From Siphonodentalium dalli (lineage: Eukaryota; Mollusca; Scaphopoda; Gadilida; Siphonodentaliidae), in contig CP136066.1 in assembly GCA_032622095.1 (NCBI GenBank), positions 184,236,716 to 184,300,715 of the forward strand: DNA of 64,000 nucleotides. Direction: 5' to 3'. Under the pieces are notes generated by a model. The model was not told the DNA's origin. It was given only the letters and a program-made list of their open reading frames with translations, and did no database searches. Position 1 is the first letter of the stretch, and each line of letters starts with the position of its first letter. The position numbers and the translations under genes were made by a program. Positions 61,776-64,000 of this stretch are shown piece after piece.

Positions 61776-62080
61776 CTGGAACAAACTGGGGTGGGTGTAG
61801 TTACTGGAACAAACTGGGGTTGGTGTAGTTACTGGAACAAACTGGGGTGGGTGTAGTTACTGAAACAAACTGGGGTGGGTGTAGTTACTGAAACAAACTG
61901 GGGTTGGTGTAGTTACTGGAACAAACTGGGGTGGGTGTAGTTACTGAAACAAACTGGGGTTGGTGTAGTTACTGGAACAAACTGGGGTTGGTGTAGTTAC
62001 TGGAACAAACTGGGGTGGGTGTAGTTACTGGAACAAACTGGGGTGGATGTAGTTACTGGAACAAACTGGGGTGGGTGTTA
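61776..62080. repeat. 28 bp minisatellite, about 11 copies
   Basis: Very homogeneous units of ACTGGAACAAACTGGGGT followed by GGGTGTAGTT, with two alternating variants (GGTGGGTG / GGTTGGTG, and CTGGAAC / CTGAAAC). Confidence 0.97.
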
Positions 62081-62298
62081 AAGTTAATCTGTCCGATTTG
62101 ACACTAAACACCATCTGTATATGATACATTTTCTGTCCCAGAAAATACTTCGATCGGCCCAATGACCGCATTTATATGATGTTTTTATCGCCTGATATCG
62201 ACTTTCAAAAGAGGAAGTTTTAACATGTTTTGTATATTTGTCAGCCTAGCAAAAATTGTAATGATCGCCTCTTATAATAGGTTCATGCTTCTGTCACC

Positions 62299-62719
62299 TT
62301 AAGAGGGAAGTCAAGTGACCAATTTTGAATGGGGATTTCCATGCAAATCTGCGGAGCAAAAGTTACAGAGTTGCACATACTTCTGAGTCTGACTTGCTGT
62401 TGAATTGGAAACAACAGGTATTTACCTGGCGGGTCCGCTTGGAACTTGTTCCATTATAATATCGGTTTATTTATTTTTGAATTTTATATTGATTTTTCAA
62501 ACGTAGGTCAAGTGATGTAATTCCAGAAAAAAATTCTCAAAAATATATTTATTGCAAAATTTTATAATTTACAAAGCGGACCCGCCAGATAACTAACTAC
62601 CTGTTGTTTCCAATATCACATCAAGTCACACTAAGAAGTATGTGCAACTCTGTAACTTTTGCTCCACAGATTTGCATAGAAATCCCCATTCAAAATTGTT
62701 CACTTGACCCTCCCCCTTA
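62299..62719. mobile_element. MITE with ~145 bp inverted arms
   Basis: Left arm: AAGTCAAGTGACCAATTTTG, AAAGTTACAGAGTTGCACAT, GGAAACAACAGGTA, GGCGGGTCCGCTT. Right arm, inverse: AAGCGGACCCGCC, TACCTGTTGTTTCC, ATGTGCAACTCTGTAACTTT, CAAAATTGTTCACTTGAC. The loop is about 130 bp and AT-rich. The ends are close to TTAAGAGGG and CCCCCTTAC. Confidence 0.9.
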
Positions 62720-62865
62720 CTGTAAACAACAGATAATAACGAGCGTCCTCACTTATGAGTAATCGTCGTTTTATGCGCCATTTTGAAAATAAATGGTCGG
62801 ATTATGTTATCAGTTTAGCCGTTCATGCGTCGACTGTCGATATTATTTTCCTTTCAGAACGATAA

Positions 62866-63010
62866 CTCGTGTTTGGATTATTTGATCAGAGCCGAAGTTG
62901 GCATGTGTGTTTTTCAGACATAAAACACAGGCCAAGTTCGAATATGAGTTCCGTCCAATTATTTCGTACATGAGTTACGACCCTTTTCGACTTTTTAATA
63001 CCGGACGTCA
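62866..63010. repeat. Diverged copy of the 24715-25160 unit
   Basis: GATAACTCGTGTTTGGATTA, CAAGTTCGAATATGAGTTCC and GAGTTACGACCCTTTTCGAC follow the order of the unit at 24733. Confidence 0.7.
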
Positions 63011-63074
63011 TAACATTTTGATTTCTGACCGATAATGGAATTCACCTAATTTACATGTAATAACAATTTTACAT

Positions 63075-63530
63075 TACAGATGAATAATCCGAATTTACGC
63101 TCGAAAATTACTATTTCCTTGGCTTCGGAGATAAAACATATTTGATTCAAGTCGAACCCATGCATCAAAACTCAGAGTGATCAGATATAGATTTCTGAAG
63201 TCCATTATTTTTCACCACCGAAACTTTTTTAGTGGCCCAGTAACAGTCGACGACGAGAAGACGGTCTCGGACCAAATCGCGGATGAAGATGGATAACTCT
63301 AAAATCAAGTGGCTTTTTTGTGTCAGATATATGACAAACCGGCAAAATTTCGTTGAACAAAACGTTGATGAATAACAGGTTTTGGACAATTTTGTACTAT
63401 AGTCGACTGTGGTTAGCATTATTTTTGGGGAATTAATCGATTCTGATAACCGAAGCGGCATTTAAAAGAATGCTGTTGTTGTTGTTGTTGTTGTTGTTGT
63501 TGGAATCTGATGATATGGGGACCATCGAAT
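63075..63530 (-). repeat. Dispersed ~0.45 kb repeat, copy B, with GTT tract
   Basis: Inverse of 34480-34905: ATTACTATTTCCTTGGCTTC, GATGAAGATGGATAACTC, TCAAGTGGCTTTTTTGTGTC, GCATTATTTTTGGGGAATTA, ending in nine GTT triplets at 63474-63500. Confidence 0.85.
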
Positions 63531-64000
63531 TGGATTGAGTACCTTTGAACAAAATGTTTTACATACTATTTATGGATGATTATGTGGGATTCAGCGATGC
63601 CTGACTGATGCGAATAATGGTGATTATCCATAGGTTTTATTTTATTTTGATAAATAAGCGGAAATTAACCTAGGAAATATTGAATAATTTGCTGTCAAAT
63701 CAGACCATTGATCATTAAGTCTGTTGGTACTTGCAGACGCTCGAAGTTGCACGAAGAAAGTTTCAATCTAACACTCGCTACCTTTCAATTCAGTAACTAA
63801 TTGTTTAACACGTAGTCATTTCATGTACGACTTAAATTATGCGATGTAAACTGATATAATTCTCATATTATATTCAAAATCTTGAATTGTGAACGCTATT
63901 ACGTGACTTCAATTGAGAAATGTACATGTATAGTTTAAGTGCTTTTTATTATGTACGGCAAAGCGATATACACTGAATGTGCTCTGGCAGCCACATATCT
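63531..64000 (+). other. Window end, nothing recognised
   Basis: AT-rich intronic sequence. No exon that would continue the phase-0 end of the exon at 61404 could be supported. Confidence 0.4.

Noticed and set aside
62866-62945. Possible next exon of the VWDE-like gene (TTTCAG acceptor, 20 open codons with two Cys)
   Set aside because: The sequence belongs to the dispersed repeat at 24715-25160, lacks a donor in frame, and does not look like the family.

Overview
The window is animal nuclear DNA: AT-rich, with GT-AG introns, many retrotransposon remnants, MITE-like hairpins and minisatellites. The one host gene fits the secreted von Willebrand factor D / EGF domain proteins (VWDE-like) that are abundant in molluscs and other lophotrochozoans. 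With the mobile-element types seen, this suggests a marine lophotrochozoan, probably a mollusc. This assignment is inference; nothing in the sequence fixes the species.

One gene runs along the + strand through almost the whole window. Eleven exons can be placed at 1841-2085, 5791-5877, 7831-8199, 20408-20490, 23716-23785, 38432-38656, 47791-47978, 52353-52647, 54047-54247, 58731-58917 and 61217-61404. All have usable GT-AG borders and all phases agree, giving 712 uninterrupted codons. The protein reads: an N-terminal beta-sandwich-like region (exons 1-3), a VWD domain (exons 4-8, with the D-P-H and GLCG motifs), a four-arginine possible proprotein-convertase site (exon 8), a linker with one Trp and few Cys (exons 9-10), one six-cysteine EGF module split over exons 10-11, and the start of the next module. 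Both gene ends lie outside the window. Introns are 1.4-14.6 kb and repeat-filled.

Introns by region. Intron 1 (2086-5790): a pair of inverted 0.2 kb repeats around a TCA/TCG microsatellite and a LINE remnant, then degenerate copies of the start of exon 2. Intron 3 (8200-20407): a LINE 3' remnant holding a 28S rRNA fragment, a broken Ty3/gypsy RT, a larger decayed gypsy element (about 12.56-15.14 kb, minus) and a weak TE-like coding remnant. Intron 5 (23786-38431): two large inverted-repeat (foldback-like) structures, one with about 170 bp tandem subunits (26505-31516) and one whose arms carry a strikingly regular 21 bp phased motif (32262-37966). Intron 6: hairpin MITEs and a nearly complete but frameshifted APE-type LINE (42290-45420, minus). 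Introns 7-9: duplications, minisatellites, TIR elements, another LINE 3' remnant and nested palindromes. Intron 10 and the region after exon 11 have tandem repeats that start in exon sequence or at the splice donor.

The most unusual theme is that three of eleven exons (2, 10 and 11) have tandem arrays built from their own exon-intron junctions. The 86 bp triplication at exon 10 duplicates half an EGF exon together with its 5' splice site.
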